Shown here: in pieces, positions 55,694 through 64,000 of the stretch
Layout: each line of letters opens with the position of its first letter
How positions within the stretch are numbered: position 1 is the first letter of the stretch
Translations under genes and position numbers: made by a program
The notes under the pieces: generated by a model
The model's input: the letters and a program-made list of their open reading frames with translations, nothing else
Databases searched by the model: none
Told to the model about the DNA's origin: nothing
Source of the DNA: Strigamia acuminata
Taxonomy: Eukaryota; Arthropoda; Chilopoda; Geophilomorpha; Linotaeniidae
Direction: 5' to 3'
NCBI GenBank assembly: GCA_949358305.1
Contig: OX442314.1
Location: 40,246,581 to 40,310,580 of the forward strand
DNA: 64,000 nt

Positions 55694-58029
55694 CAGTGTT
55701 GGGCACGGTACAGTCCCAGTACCGGTACTGTACCGCGGTACTTTTCGTAGTCTACGGTAGTACCGCGTACTTTTACCGCGGTATTTTTCGTAGTCTACGG
55801 TAGTACCGCGTACTTTTACCGCGGTACTTTTTGTAGTCTACAGCAGTACCGCGTACTTGTACCGCGTTACTTTCGGTGCCCTGTAGTACCGGCACCGTGA
55901 ATTTGCGGTACTCAGATTGGTACTAGGGAAAACGCGAGATGTCTCCCGCTTTGACGCACGTCGATAATTCCGCGTCCAAACCGGACTTCTTCGCATTTGT
56001 TCCAAAACGTCTGTTGTGACCTCGAATTTATCACAACAAATAAATGATAAATCACAACGGTTGCCACGACGGGTCTTATCAACACAACTTTCTCTACTAG
56101 TAACAAATAAATGAGGAGGAATATTAATATTTACATTAATATCCCTTCTCAAGGCTAAACTTGAATATTAAATCCAACTCACTCAATAAACTACACTTTG
56201 TTTACTAAAATGACTAATTGCTATTTATTCTGGGTGAAATGGGTTAATAATACAAATAAATGTCACGTTATATAATACTACTTTTAAATAATAGGAAATG
56301 TTATTAATAATGGAAATAATCGAAATGATATGACAATCCTCTCTCGCGACGTGGCTGGCTTGGCAACGTCGTGACTTCGTTTACTTCTCGTGATTGTCGC
56401 AAATGGCGATAAACAACTCGCAAAAGGCGAGAAAGAGCCCGAGATATTTGGCGAGCAAGTACTTTCGCACTTGGTTTAACTTTACTTACGCCCCTACAAA
56501 ATCCTCTCCGCGACGGCTGGCTATTCAGGTAATTTCTCCTCTCACGGGAAATTCCGTAGGCGGCTGGTCGTCGTTGTCACGTTCCGGCGACGTCTCGCAA
56601 TTCGGGTCTCGTAATGATTCCGTATGCTGCGGCGATGTCGCTTTTCGTCCTCGTCTCACACAGTAGAATTACTCCAAAGGTTTTGTGAAACACAGCGTCC
56701 TAAGGAAAATTCTCTTCTTGATTCTACGCTCAAGGATAAGCGCCCGCTTGTTAAGTACAAGGCTGAAACTTCCAAATTGATACAATCAAGATGGCGTCCA
56801 AACACACAAATAATCTCAACTCAAACTGGCTGTTTGAGCAAGAAAAAGATCTAGCTACCAAATCCTGAGTAGCAAGATGAAACCTAGCTGCTTTTTCCTG
56901 ACAGCAAGGTGAATCCAAATATTCCTTTGGCAGAATTATCACAATCAAACAATGGTTAGGTTGAAACACTGGACCAATTGCATGACATGACTTATCTGGT
57001 TGAATGGGAGACTTGAACTGGTCTTTTGGAGTGATTTCTCCCAGCATCTTCACTCTCAACTCCTTATAGGAAAGCAGGATGCACGTCCTGTGCAACATCC
57101 AGGGCTGGTTGTCATGACAATCCCTGCAACTGCTCTCACACTTGGTTCCATATGACTTAATATTTACCAAATAAGGGAAACGTTTTGCAATGAAATAAAA
57201 CAGGATGTCGTTTATTATTTTAAATACAATAAATATGAAAAACATGATGATTCTCTCTTTTTTAAGTTTTCGCAATTTTTTGTCCGCTATATATTAAAAT
57301 ATTCAAAACACTCGGAATAGGAAATATAAAATGTTTAGTTATTTAAAAAACACGATGATTGCTCAATATTTCGCAATTTCAGTCCAAATCTGCAGAAATC
57401 ACACATAAAACTTCTCCTCATCTCACCGTCTTTTCTAGCCAGCTCAGGACCTCAATTTGAAATTTTCGTCCAATAATTGGTTTCCGAAGTTAAATGCGTT
57501 GGAAAAGTGGCACCGGTTTGAAATCGGTGTTGAACAAATCCGCGTCGATCGAGATTCTCGTTTTTTCTTCTGTTTTCCATTTTTTTTCTTCAAATTTGAT
57601 GTTTACTTACACTCATTCGAAGTGACTGTAAACATCAACCAGTTTGTAAAGTCTTATTTGCCTCCATCATAGCAATACCAAAACTTAGTTCGTGGACGCA
57701 CGTGTAAATTAGTAAAATCACGCAATAAAAAGACGTTAAAACTTAAAATTTAAGTTTAATGTCTTTTTATTGCGTGTAAAGTCGTACAAACTGGTTGATG
57801 TTTACACTCACTTTGAATGAGTGTTAGTAAACATCAAATTTGAAAAAAAAAGTGGAAAACGGGAGAAAACACGAGAATCTCGTGTTTTCCCACATTTTCC
57901 CGAGTACCGCGAGAGTACCACAAAATCCCGGTACCGGTACTGTACCGGAACCGCGGTACTTTTTGCGGAAGCAGCAAGTACGGCGCACTTGTACCGCGGT
58001 ACACGTTAGGTGTACCGCGCCCAACACTG
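55694..58029. mobile_element. hAT-like composite with CAGTGTTGGGC ends
   Basis: CAGTGTTGGGC(A)CGGTAC at 55694 is inverted at 58012-58029 (GTACCGCGCCCAACACTG), and both ends are rich in TACCGCGGTA palindromes. The left end carries a roughly 48-bp unit (TACTTTTCGTAGTCTACGGTAG...) three times. No matching 8-bp target duplication is visible (GAATTGAG versus CTTTTGAA), so the two ends may belong to separate insertions. The interior holds GC-rich sequence with no certain gene. A 174-codon minus-strand frame at 56751-57275 is unrecognised. Confidence 0.45.
57551..57881. repeat. Nested foldback
   Basis: Outer arms of about 110 bases (57551-57660 and 57770-57881) are inverted copies differing at few positions (TTTGATGTTTACT...TAAACATCAACCAGTTTGTA). 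Inside, CACGCAATAAAAAGAC at 57719 is inverted at 57761-57776 and forms a second, almost perfect hairpin. The structure is non-coding. Confidence 0.75.
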
Positions 58030-58030
58030 C

Positions 58031-59270
58031 TTTTGAAAACGACGCTCGATTTCTTACTTCGAGAGACAGGGCGTTCAGAATAATCGTCAACGACACGACC
58101 ATCTTTCAATTGGAACTGCGGGTGAGAAACAAAACGTCGGCCGAGTCGAAATGCCCCGAGTTGTTGGCCAACTACTGCGACTTGTTGTTACGGAAGTCGC
58201 CAATGAGCAAGAAACTCACTTCGGCGGACGTCGACAGCAAGTTGAAAGACGCCGTTCAGCTGCTCAAATTCGTATCGAATGTCGACGTTTACATGATCTA
58301 TTAGAAGTCGCATTTAACGAGGCGTTTGCTCTTGGACACGTCGGCAGATCTGGACAAGGAAGAAGAGATGATCGGGTGGTTGAAAGAGATCGGGATGCCG
58401 GCCGAATACGTCTCCAAGGCCTCGAAGATGTTCAACGACATTCAATTGAGCGTCGATTTCAATCGCGACTTGAGAGAATCGAATCCGAAAATCAAAGACT
58501 CAATCAACGTCAAGATTTTCACCGACACCGCTTTGTCGCGACCGGGAAACAAGATGGCTGTGACACTGCCGCTCGAATTGGAGGATTACGTGTGCGAGAT
58601 GGAGAAATTGTACAATAGCAAGTTCAATGGAAGGAAATTGACTTGGGACCATCAATTGTCGACTGCAACGATTACTGTCTTAAATACGGCGGGTAAGTTT
58701 GATCTGGACGTCACGACGTTCCAAATGTTGGTGCTGTTTGCATGGAACGAGCGTCCGAACAACCGAATTTGGTTTGAGGATCTGCGATTGGCGACCGAGC
58801 TGCCCGAAGCTGAACTGCTGAAAATCATGTGGACTTTGGTTGCGACGACGACGAGTTTGAAACGGAACGTTGTGTTGTGTGACTCGGAAATAAAGTCACA
58901 GTCGGGTTTCAATCGTGAGTCGCAGTTTTGGATAAACGACGAGTTTGCTTTGGTTCGGAATGGGAAAGAGCAGAAACGGGGCAAAGTGAACCTGATCGGG
59001 CGTTTGCAGCTTTCGATGGAGAGTAGAGAGGCGGGGAACGAAGAGATCGTGCAACTGAGGGAGCTGAGGGTGCAAGAAGCGCTGGTCCGTGTTGCGAAGA
59101 CGAGGAAGACTATTGCGAGCGATCAGTTGCAGATGGAGTTGGTGGTATTGTTGAAAAACATGTTTTTGCCCACCAAGAGGATGATCAAGGAGCAAGTCGA
59201 ATGGTGCATCGAGAATAATTACATGGCGAGAGATCCGTCCGATTTCAACACATTATTGTACGTTCCTTAA
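58031..59270 (+). pseudogene. Second Cul5-like copy, 5' truncated, one internal stop
   Basis: Starts abruptly inside the cullin at FENDARFLTSRDRAF, directly behind the hAT-like end, and runs to a natural TAA after NTLLYVP. It includes CPELLANYCDLLLRK, the cullin-homology domain (LELEDYVCEMEKLYNSKFNG), QKRGKVNLIGRLQL and the neddylation context VAKTRK. The whole stretch is in one frame except for a TAG at 58302-58304 where the paralogue has Phe. It is intronless like its relative at 27575, which it resembles at roughly 60-65% of residues by eye. The first about 370 residues, which contact the adaptor, are missing. Confidence 0.8.
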
Positions 59271-59700
59271 TTTTTTTTTTGTTGGATTTTCACTTTTTGC
59301 AACATTTTTTTATTGAATCGCATTTTATAAATTAATAAAATTTAAAAAAAATAAATAAATAAATAAATTCAATCTCAAGCATCATTTAGATATCTAGAAT
59401 TATAATTAATGTATTCAACGTCTAATCAAACTAAAATAGCGACCCCTTTGAATAGAGAATTTAAAAAAAAATGGCCGTCCAGCTCAATTATTACTGTCCG
59501 AAAGCATATCATTCATTAGGATTATATTCGAGGTCATCCGCCTCTCAAGTGAAGATTTTCTTTTTAAATCTGATTTTTGATAATAAAAGAAGAGAAAAAA
59601 TTTATTTCCATTTTCTTATCAAAACAACTTTCACAAAATGGCGGCGAGGCGAACACCTGGGGATGATATTTGAAATTAACTCAAAAAAACGAAGTTTTTA
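59271..59700. other. AT-rich spacer
   Basis: T-run and AATAAATAAATAAA near 59350 could serve as poly(A) signals for the cullin copy upstream. Nothing else is visible. Confidence 0.4.
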
Positions 59701-60191
59701 ATTAAGGAAATTAATGTTATCAGTTCGATGTTTTGGATGTTATTACTGTTTGATAAGAAGGGAGTGGTCGTTAACTTGTGTAACTGTTCCACCCTAGAAA
59801 ACACTAAAGGTTTTTTCAGGTTTAAATTTATTATTTGCTGCAAATGAGCTGTGATTGGCACTTGGATTGGCACTTGGATTGGCACTTGGATTGGCACTTG
59901 GATTGGCACTTGGATTGGCACTTGGATTGGCACTTGGATTGGCACTTGGATTGGCACTTGGATTGGCACTTGGATTGGCACTTGGATTGGCACTTGGATT
60001 GGCACTTGGATTGGCACTTGGATTGGCACTTGGATTGGCACTTGGATTGGCACTTGGAGCTGTGATTGGCACTTGTGACACAAACACACATGTCTACACG
60101 GAAAAAGCGCGATGCACTTCTCCTCATCAGCACACACGATGCACATTCGATTCTCTGTCTCAATTACCATACCAGTTGAATTAACCTGCAA
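59676..60191 (-). CDS. RING fragment running into a QVPI repeat
   Basis: The frame begins behind a TTTGCAG acceptor-like site and encodes [20 protein letters not shown] followed by VCLCHKC. This is the first six or seven ligands of the compact C-terminal RING found in IAP/MYLIP/CGRRF1-like E3 ligases. Where the last CPIC should follow, the sequence becomes 16-17 copies of a 12-bp unit encoding QVPI, then a unique tail. Without the final Cys pair the second zinc site cannot form. Whether it is still expressed is unknown. Confidence 0.5.
   Translation of the reverse strand: MQVNSTGMVIETENRMCIVCADEEKCIALFPCRHVCLCHKCQSQLQVPIQVPIQVPIQVPIQVPIQVPIQVPIQVPIQVPIQVPIQVPIQVPIQVPIQVPIQVPIQVPIQVPITAHLQQIINLNLKKPLVFSRVEQLHKLTTTPFLSNSNNIQNIELITLISLIKNFVFLS
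59851..60060. repeat. 12-bp minisatellite ATTGGCACTTGG
   Basis: About 17 perfect copies. A multiple of three, so all six frames stay open. The absence of substitutions shows very recent expansion. Confidence 0.9.
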
Positions 60192-60689
60192 ACCGAAACC
60201 CTGAATTTAAATAAACGCTGAAATTACAAACGCTGGCAAAATCAAATAAAATTAAATACATAAATTTTTTTATTTTTTTTTATTACTTATTATTTTTTTA
60301 ATTATTTAAGCCCCGACCCTTATTAAATGCTATACACAATTAACGCTGGCAACAATAAACGCTGGCAACATCAGAAGCTGGCAAAATATTATTAAAAAAA
60401 AAAAATAATAATAATAATAAAATAACGCTAAAATCCGGAGAAGCTGGCAAATTAGAACGCTGGCAAAACCACGACGATGTATGTATATTGTATACTATAT
60501 ATATATATAGTATATTTATTATTACTAATTAATTTCAACCCGTAACCCTTAATTAACTATTGTATTACAAATTCATATTTATTTTATTTTATTTACTACG
60601 GTATTTATTTTAGTGTTTACGGCCATTTGGCACGAAATGTTTAAATTCTTCTTTGTGATCATCTCAATCATTATCATCACACTCAGTTT
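60192..60689. other. AT-rich spacer with a GCTGGCAA(A/C) motif
   Basis: AACGCTGGCAA or GCTGGCAAA recurs at least six times between 60220 and 60470 in otherwise AT-rich sequence; no gene is visible. The right end (from about 60590) joins the repeat family of block A. Confidence 0.4.
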
Positions 60690-60822
60690 CAACGATCCTT
60701 CTAGGCTACCATACATATGGTGAGGGCTGAAAGATTCGTTCTGTAGAGAACGGTTCACCGTGATTTACGTATCCGAACCCCGTAGCCACATCAGTTCTGC
60801 GAGCACACTGAGACGTTGATGG
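60690..60822. repeat. Single copy of the about 110-bp hairpin unit
   Basis: Same unit as 31489-31728, with perfect CGTTCT-GTAG-AGAACG and CGT-GATTT-ACG stems, and again ending in CACTGAGACGTTGATG. Confidence 0.6.
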
Positions 60823-60825
60823 GGA

Positions 60826-61200
60826 CGTGGCATGATAGCGCTCGTAAGCGTTAGATCTTTGATGCGCAAATAACAAGCAAGGATGGCTAAAGTATGCATG
60901 AAGGAGTATAATCGATGTACTACATCGTAAGTGCAACAATATTTGCCGATTTTTATTTAGGTTTTTTATCGGATATTCACGTTTTTTTGTCAGTTTTTCG
61001 GGTGCAACCATCGCTACAGAGCAGTTTAGGGCGTGGCATGATAGCGCTCGTAAGCGATTGATTTTTGATGCGCAAAAATAACGGTCAAGGATGGGTAAAG
61101 TATGCGTTAAAGAGTGTAATCGATGTACATCGTGAGTGCGACAATATTTATAGATGTTAATTTAGGTATTTTTGTCTGTTTTTCAGGTCCAACCGTCGCT
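60826..61200. repeat. Tandem pair of a 170-190-bp unit
   Basis: Units 60826-61015 and 61032-61200 both start CGTGGCATGATAGCGCTCGT and end CAACC(A/G)TCGCT. Each contains the small hairpin CGCT-CGTA-AGCG and a palindrome around CGATGTACATCG. No ORF. Confidence 0.65.
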
Positions 61201-61448
61201 ATTTGTACGGAGTACTTTGTCTCCATATGGAATTTGCTACGAGGGGCGGGAAGGTTGTTTGTAAGTCATATTAATTAATAATAATTAATTGAATTATCTA
61301 TGTATTCAATTAATTAGTCATTTTTTTTCTTGTCGTGGGACAGAAACGGTGAGTAATTTGAGAACGACGAGATTAAAAATGACTCGTGTTATTTTTGAAA
61401 ATTTTTTTAGATTACATTTTTTTTTTTTTTAATTTGGGGGTGTAAAGT

Positions 61449-61532
61449 CCAACTCTGTACCTTCTCGTGGTCACCCCTGGGATAGCTAGTTGGTGTCGTC
61501 CAAAGTCTAGCTAAGCCAAAACAGAGCTCTGG
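61449..61532 (+). ncRNA. Candidate structured RNA, copy 2
   Basis: CTCTGT (61453-61458) pairs with ACAGAG (61521-61526). TAGCTAG (61483-61489) pairs with CTAGCTA (61507-61513), and TTGG with CCAA inside it. GTGGTCACCCCTGG is conserved with copy 1 at 32616, whereas both helices have changed sequence in a pairing-preserving way. Confidence 0.4.
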
Positions 61533-61634
61533 CATTGGGATTTTGGAATTTCGCATTTCCGTTTGATTTCTGCCCATTGTTTTTTCCATTTTTACCATCA
61601 TTACGTGACAGTTGTCCTTCCAGTTGGAGAGAAC

Positions 61635-61852
61635 TTTGGTATGATTAGCCTGTGTCCAATATAGGAGTGCAGCAATTACCATTTGAATAGTTTTGGTATG
61701 ATTAGCCTGTGTCCAATATAGGAATACAGCAATTACCATTTGAATAGTAATGGTATCATTAGCCTGTGTCCAATATAGGAGTGCAGCAATTACCATTTGA
61801 ATAGTTTTGGTATGATTAGCCTGTGTCCAATGTTGGAGGACAGCAATTACCA
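61635..61852. repeat. 57-bp tandem repeat, four copies
   Basis: Unit TTTGGTATGATTAGCCTGTG plus 37 bases. It occupies the same position relative to the structured element as the 57-bp array of block A, though the sequences differ. Confidence 0.8.
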
Positions 61853-61883
61853 ATTATTGACGTTGTTTGAATGATTTCTCTCT

Positions 61884-62208
61884 TTATCTGTAATTATTAT
61901 TAATTGTTTGTTTTTGCCTGATGCCACTTACGTCCATATTAACTTTCCTAGCATGCGACATGCTCTCCAAGTGCTGCCAATATGGTTTTTCACTCGTAAA
62001 CTTCTTGTTGCAAACAAAACAGCAATAAGGGAACGTCAAATCCGTAACACTCGTTGAAATTGGTTCTCGCAAATTCCGATGTGCTTTTTTCAAGTGCCTA
62101 GCACTGGCCAAATGTTGTTTGTATGATTCTTTGCCCGGTGAATTTCTTGTTGCGTGGTGCACAGGCGAAGGCAAATGTGACGTTGATGTTGATGGATTCT
62201 TCGGTCAT
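61884..62208 (-). pseudogene. Two-finger C2H2 (U1/JAZ-type) zinc-finger gene, frameshifted
   Basis: An ATG at 62208 leads into a first finger whose second Cys is changed (CAPRNKKFTG). A one-base shift near 62143 moves the frame to GKESYKQHLASARHLKKAH. The second finger is complete: CCFVCNKKFTSEKPYWQHLE then SMSHARK. The wide His spacing is that of matrin/U1-type fingers, which bind double-stranded or structured RNA. With a lost Cys and a frameshift in finger one, it is probably no longer functional. Confidence 0.55.
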
Positions 62209-63107
62209 GTCGTTTGCGGTGTTTTAATGTTTAAAACTAACGATTTTTGAGGCGATGTTTTGATAACTCGGCTACGGATTTGATACCCGTCATTAGGTAT
62301 TGCCAGTTTTTGCAGTATTCTATGTTAAATATTTCTACCGTTATTTATATGTTTTTTCAAGTTGTTTTCGGAGGTTTTTCTCATCCTAGTTGAGTTGTGC
62401 TGTGGGAAAAAGAATTTTTAGTCCACGTGTGCCCAGATATGAAAGTATTTTGTTTGGTGTTAAAAGTTTGCCCATAAATTCAAGAATGTATTCAATACAG
62501 GCTAAATAACAATGTTCCCGGTTTCATAATTTCACCAATTTACCACCACCCTGAAAACCCTAAAAAACCCAAATCCACCAAATGAAATGACAATAACAGT
62601 AAAAGCGAATTCACTTAAGTAAAGGCACAATTACAATCGGTCTGTATGGTGGTGGTCGCTTCTGGTCTGTCGGTGTGGTCACATTAGAGCTATCAGATTC
62701 ATATCTAGGAATGATGCACTTAAGGATGGTCAAGTAAAAGGAAGAGCTTTCTTTTGGAATCATCTATTGGAAATAAAGAGTTGGTGCTATCTATCACTCT
62801 GAAAATTGCAAATTTTGGCAAAATTGAACGACTGAGGAATGTGTGAACATCTATACATTGAGTTCCAACCTCGTGTCTGTGTGTCTGTGAATAACGGTAA
62901 AAGAGGATTATATAAAAAAAATGACTGAAATTACGGACCTTTGAAAGAGCTTGACACTTCAACCAGTTCAACCAAACGCTCTACCTGCAATTATCATCTG
63001 CAATTATCATCGCTATACCAGTATCTGTATTTTTATTTCTTTTTCGAGTGTGACTTATTTTACGAGATGTATGACTGCACAGTTCTACTCTGATAGGTTG
63101 GCGTTTT
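62209..63107. other. No gene seen
   Basis: Moderately AT-rich sequence without long frames or clear repeats. Confidence 0.35.
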
Positions 63108-64000
63108 CACGTTTATTTTATTTATTTATCTATTTGTTTCAGTGTTTTGGGCCATTTGGCGTGATATGTTTAACTTTTTTTTCTGATTGAAGCCATCTGC
63201 ACCTTTGTTTTTGACTCGAGTGACCTCGATGTATCCTGTTCGCCCTCATAAGGGGAGAAACCTGTTTGACACCATTCACAAGTCACATTTACTAAGTTTT
63301 TATGGTCACAGTTTTCTAGAAGAGAGCTCTGGTCATTTGAAAAGTTCTGTCACATCATTTAGTTGCATTGTAACATTCCTTCCTGAGTGTGGCATTTACA
63401 TTTTTCAATGTATTGTTAGCCCCCACATCACTATCTTTCATGAATATGGCATTTACATGTTTTATTGTATTGTAAGCCTGCATTCTTTACTTTTATGAAT
63501 GTGGAATTTCCATGACTGTATTGCAAGACTGTATTGCAAGACTGAGGTGAATGTTACATTTGCATTTTTTCATCATTTTTTGTTTATCATTTTTTCACGG
63601 CAACAAATTAATTGTTGCAATTGAAAATTCATCGATGACAAAAGAACTGACCCACTCCCCCGGATCCAATCTTGCGAATATGGTGTTTTCTATTTTCAAT
63701 GTTCAGATCGTCTGTTCGCTCAACTTCATCAATGATTTAATGCATTCGCATCCTTTTTTTTCCACTTGGTGTTGATTTATTTTGGTTTATTCATTGAGCA
63801 GCGATTGAGTCGTCAATGGGAATTGCTACGACATCGACATCGCGCGGTTGTGGTTGCTCTCGACCTGATTTTCCTTCCTTTTCTCTGGATTGTCATACAC
63901 AATTGACTTTTTACTGTCATCCAGTTGGTTTGAACAATCTGTGAACATGATTTTCTGCTGTAGCATTTGTTGTGTCTTTTCTTGCAAATTAGAGGTTTTG
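63108..64000. repeat. Second copy of dispersed repeat block A, running off the window
   Basis: Collinear with 31931-33735 up to 63946 and then diverges. It lacks the segment that in block A lies between TTTCTAG/TTTCCAG and the acceptor CCAG; the join is at 63319/63320. It contains a shorter 57-bp-type array (63365-63560) and the ATGACAAAAGAACTGACCCA segment. Confidence 0.6.

Noticed and set aside
56751-57275. 174-codon minus-strand ORF as a gene
   Set aside because: Hydrophobic AT-rich start, no motif, no splice or promoter support, and inside a composite transposon. Not supported enough for a CDS entry.
59851-60060. Regular repeats as a CRISPR array
   Set aside because: Units are contiguous with no spacers, and the DNA is eukaryotic. 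They are minisatellites.
59794-60184. Frames encoding DWHL, GTWI, LALG, KCQS and NPSA repeats
   Set aside because: Shadows of the 12-bp minisatellite. Only the QVPI frame is attached to a recognisable domain.

Overview
This is eukaryotic, and almost certainly metazoan, nuclear DNA. Coding exons are joined by very short GT-AG introns (53, 57, 62, 66, 72, 74 and 91 nt can be placed). The recognisable host-type genes are an animal cullin-5 relative, a CENP-C cupin domain, a MYND finger, RING fingers and a MADF/BESS-like exon. The mobile DNA is animal-like: Ty1/copia with an initiator-Met-tRNA half-molecule primer site, Ty3/gypsy, Tc1, P-element/THAP9-type, hAT-like and TA-flanked MITEs. I think of a small arthropod or another invertebrate, but the sequence does not name the species.

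Layout. 1-4.8 kb: a zinc-finger ORF followed by an AT-rich tail, a polypurine tract and an LTR-like block. 5-9.5 kb: palindromic repeats, a decayed copia gag-protease and three MITEs. 9.5-10.5 kb: a MYND-finger gene with an intron in its 5' leader. 11.5-16.4 kb: a nearly intact Ty1/copia element inside a hAT-like MITE. 16.4-29.9 kb: an intronless Cul5-like gene on the minus strand whose last two codons have been separated from the rest by a 10.8-kb Ty3/gypsy insertion. The two LTRs are identical and the target duplication is ACGT. This element has gag, pol and a third ORF in the env position. That ORF does not encode an envelope. It encodes a CxxC-x15-CxxC zinc-finger protein of the same kind as the ORF at 89 and the broken one at 34.2-35.3 kb. 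30.5-34 kb: a solo LTR and a complex repeat family with possible structured RNA. 36.6-50.5 kb: decaying RING-finger genes, two of them in a 1.4-kb segmental duplication, a two-exon orphan gene, and fragments of copia, gypsy and an integrase-like gene. 50.5-51.3 kb: the last three exons of a CENP-C-like gene, cut at the duplication edge. 54-58 kb: Tc1, P-type and hAT-like pieces with a nested foldback. 58-59.3 kb: a second, truncated Cul5-like copy with one internal stop. 59.7-64 kb: a RING fragment whose end is replaced by a 12-bp repeat, a C2H2 pseudogene, and further copies of the 32-33 kb repeat family.

The window is best read as a transposon-rich accessory region in which gene copies (Cul5-like, RING, zinc-finger ORF, CENP-C tail) are duplicated, interrupted and decaying. 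Its most unusual parts are the gypsy lineage with a non-env zinc-finger third ORF, the precise recent insertion into the Cul5-like gene, and a repeat whose two copies show compensatory changes expected of a folded RNA.
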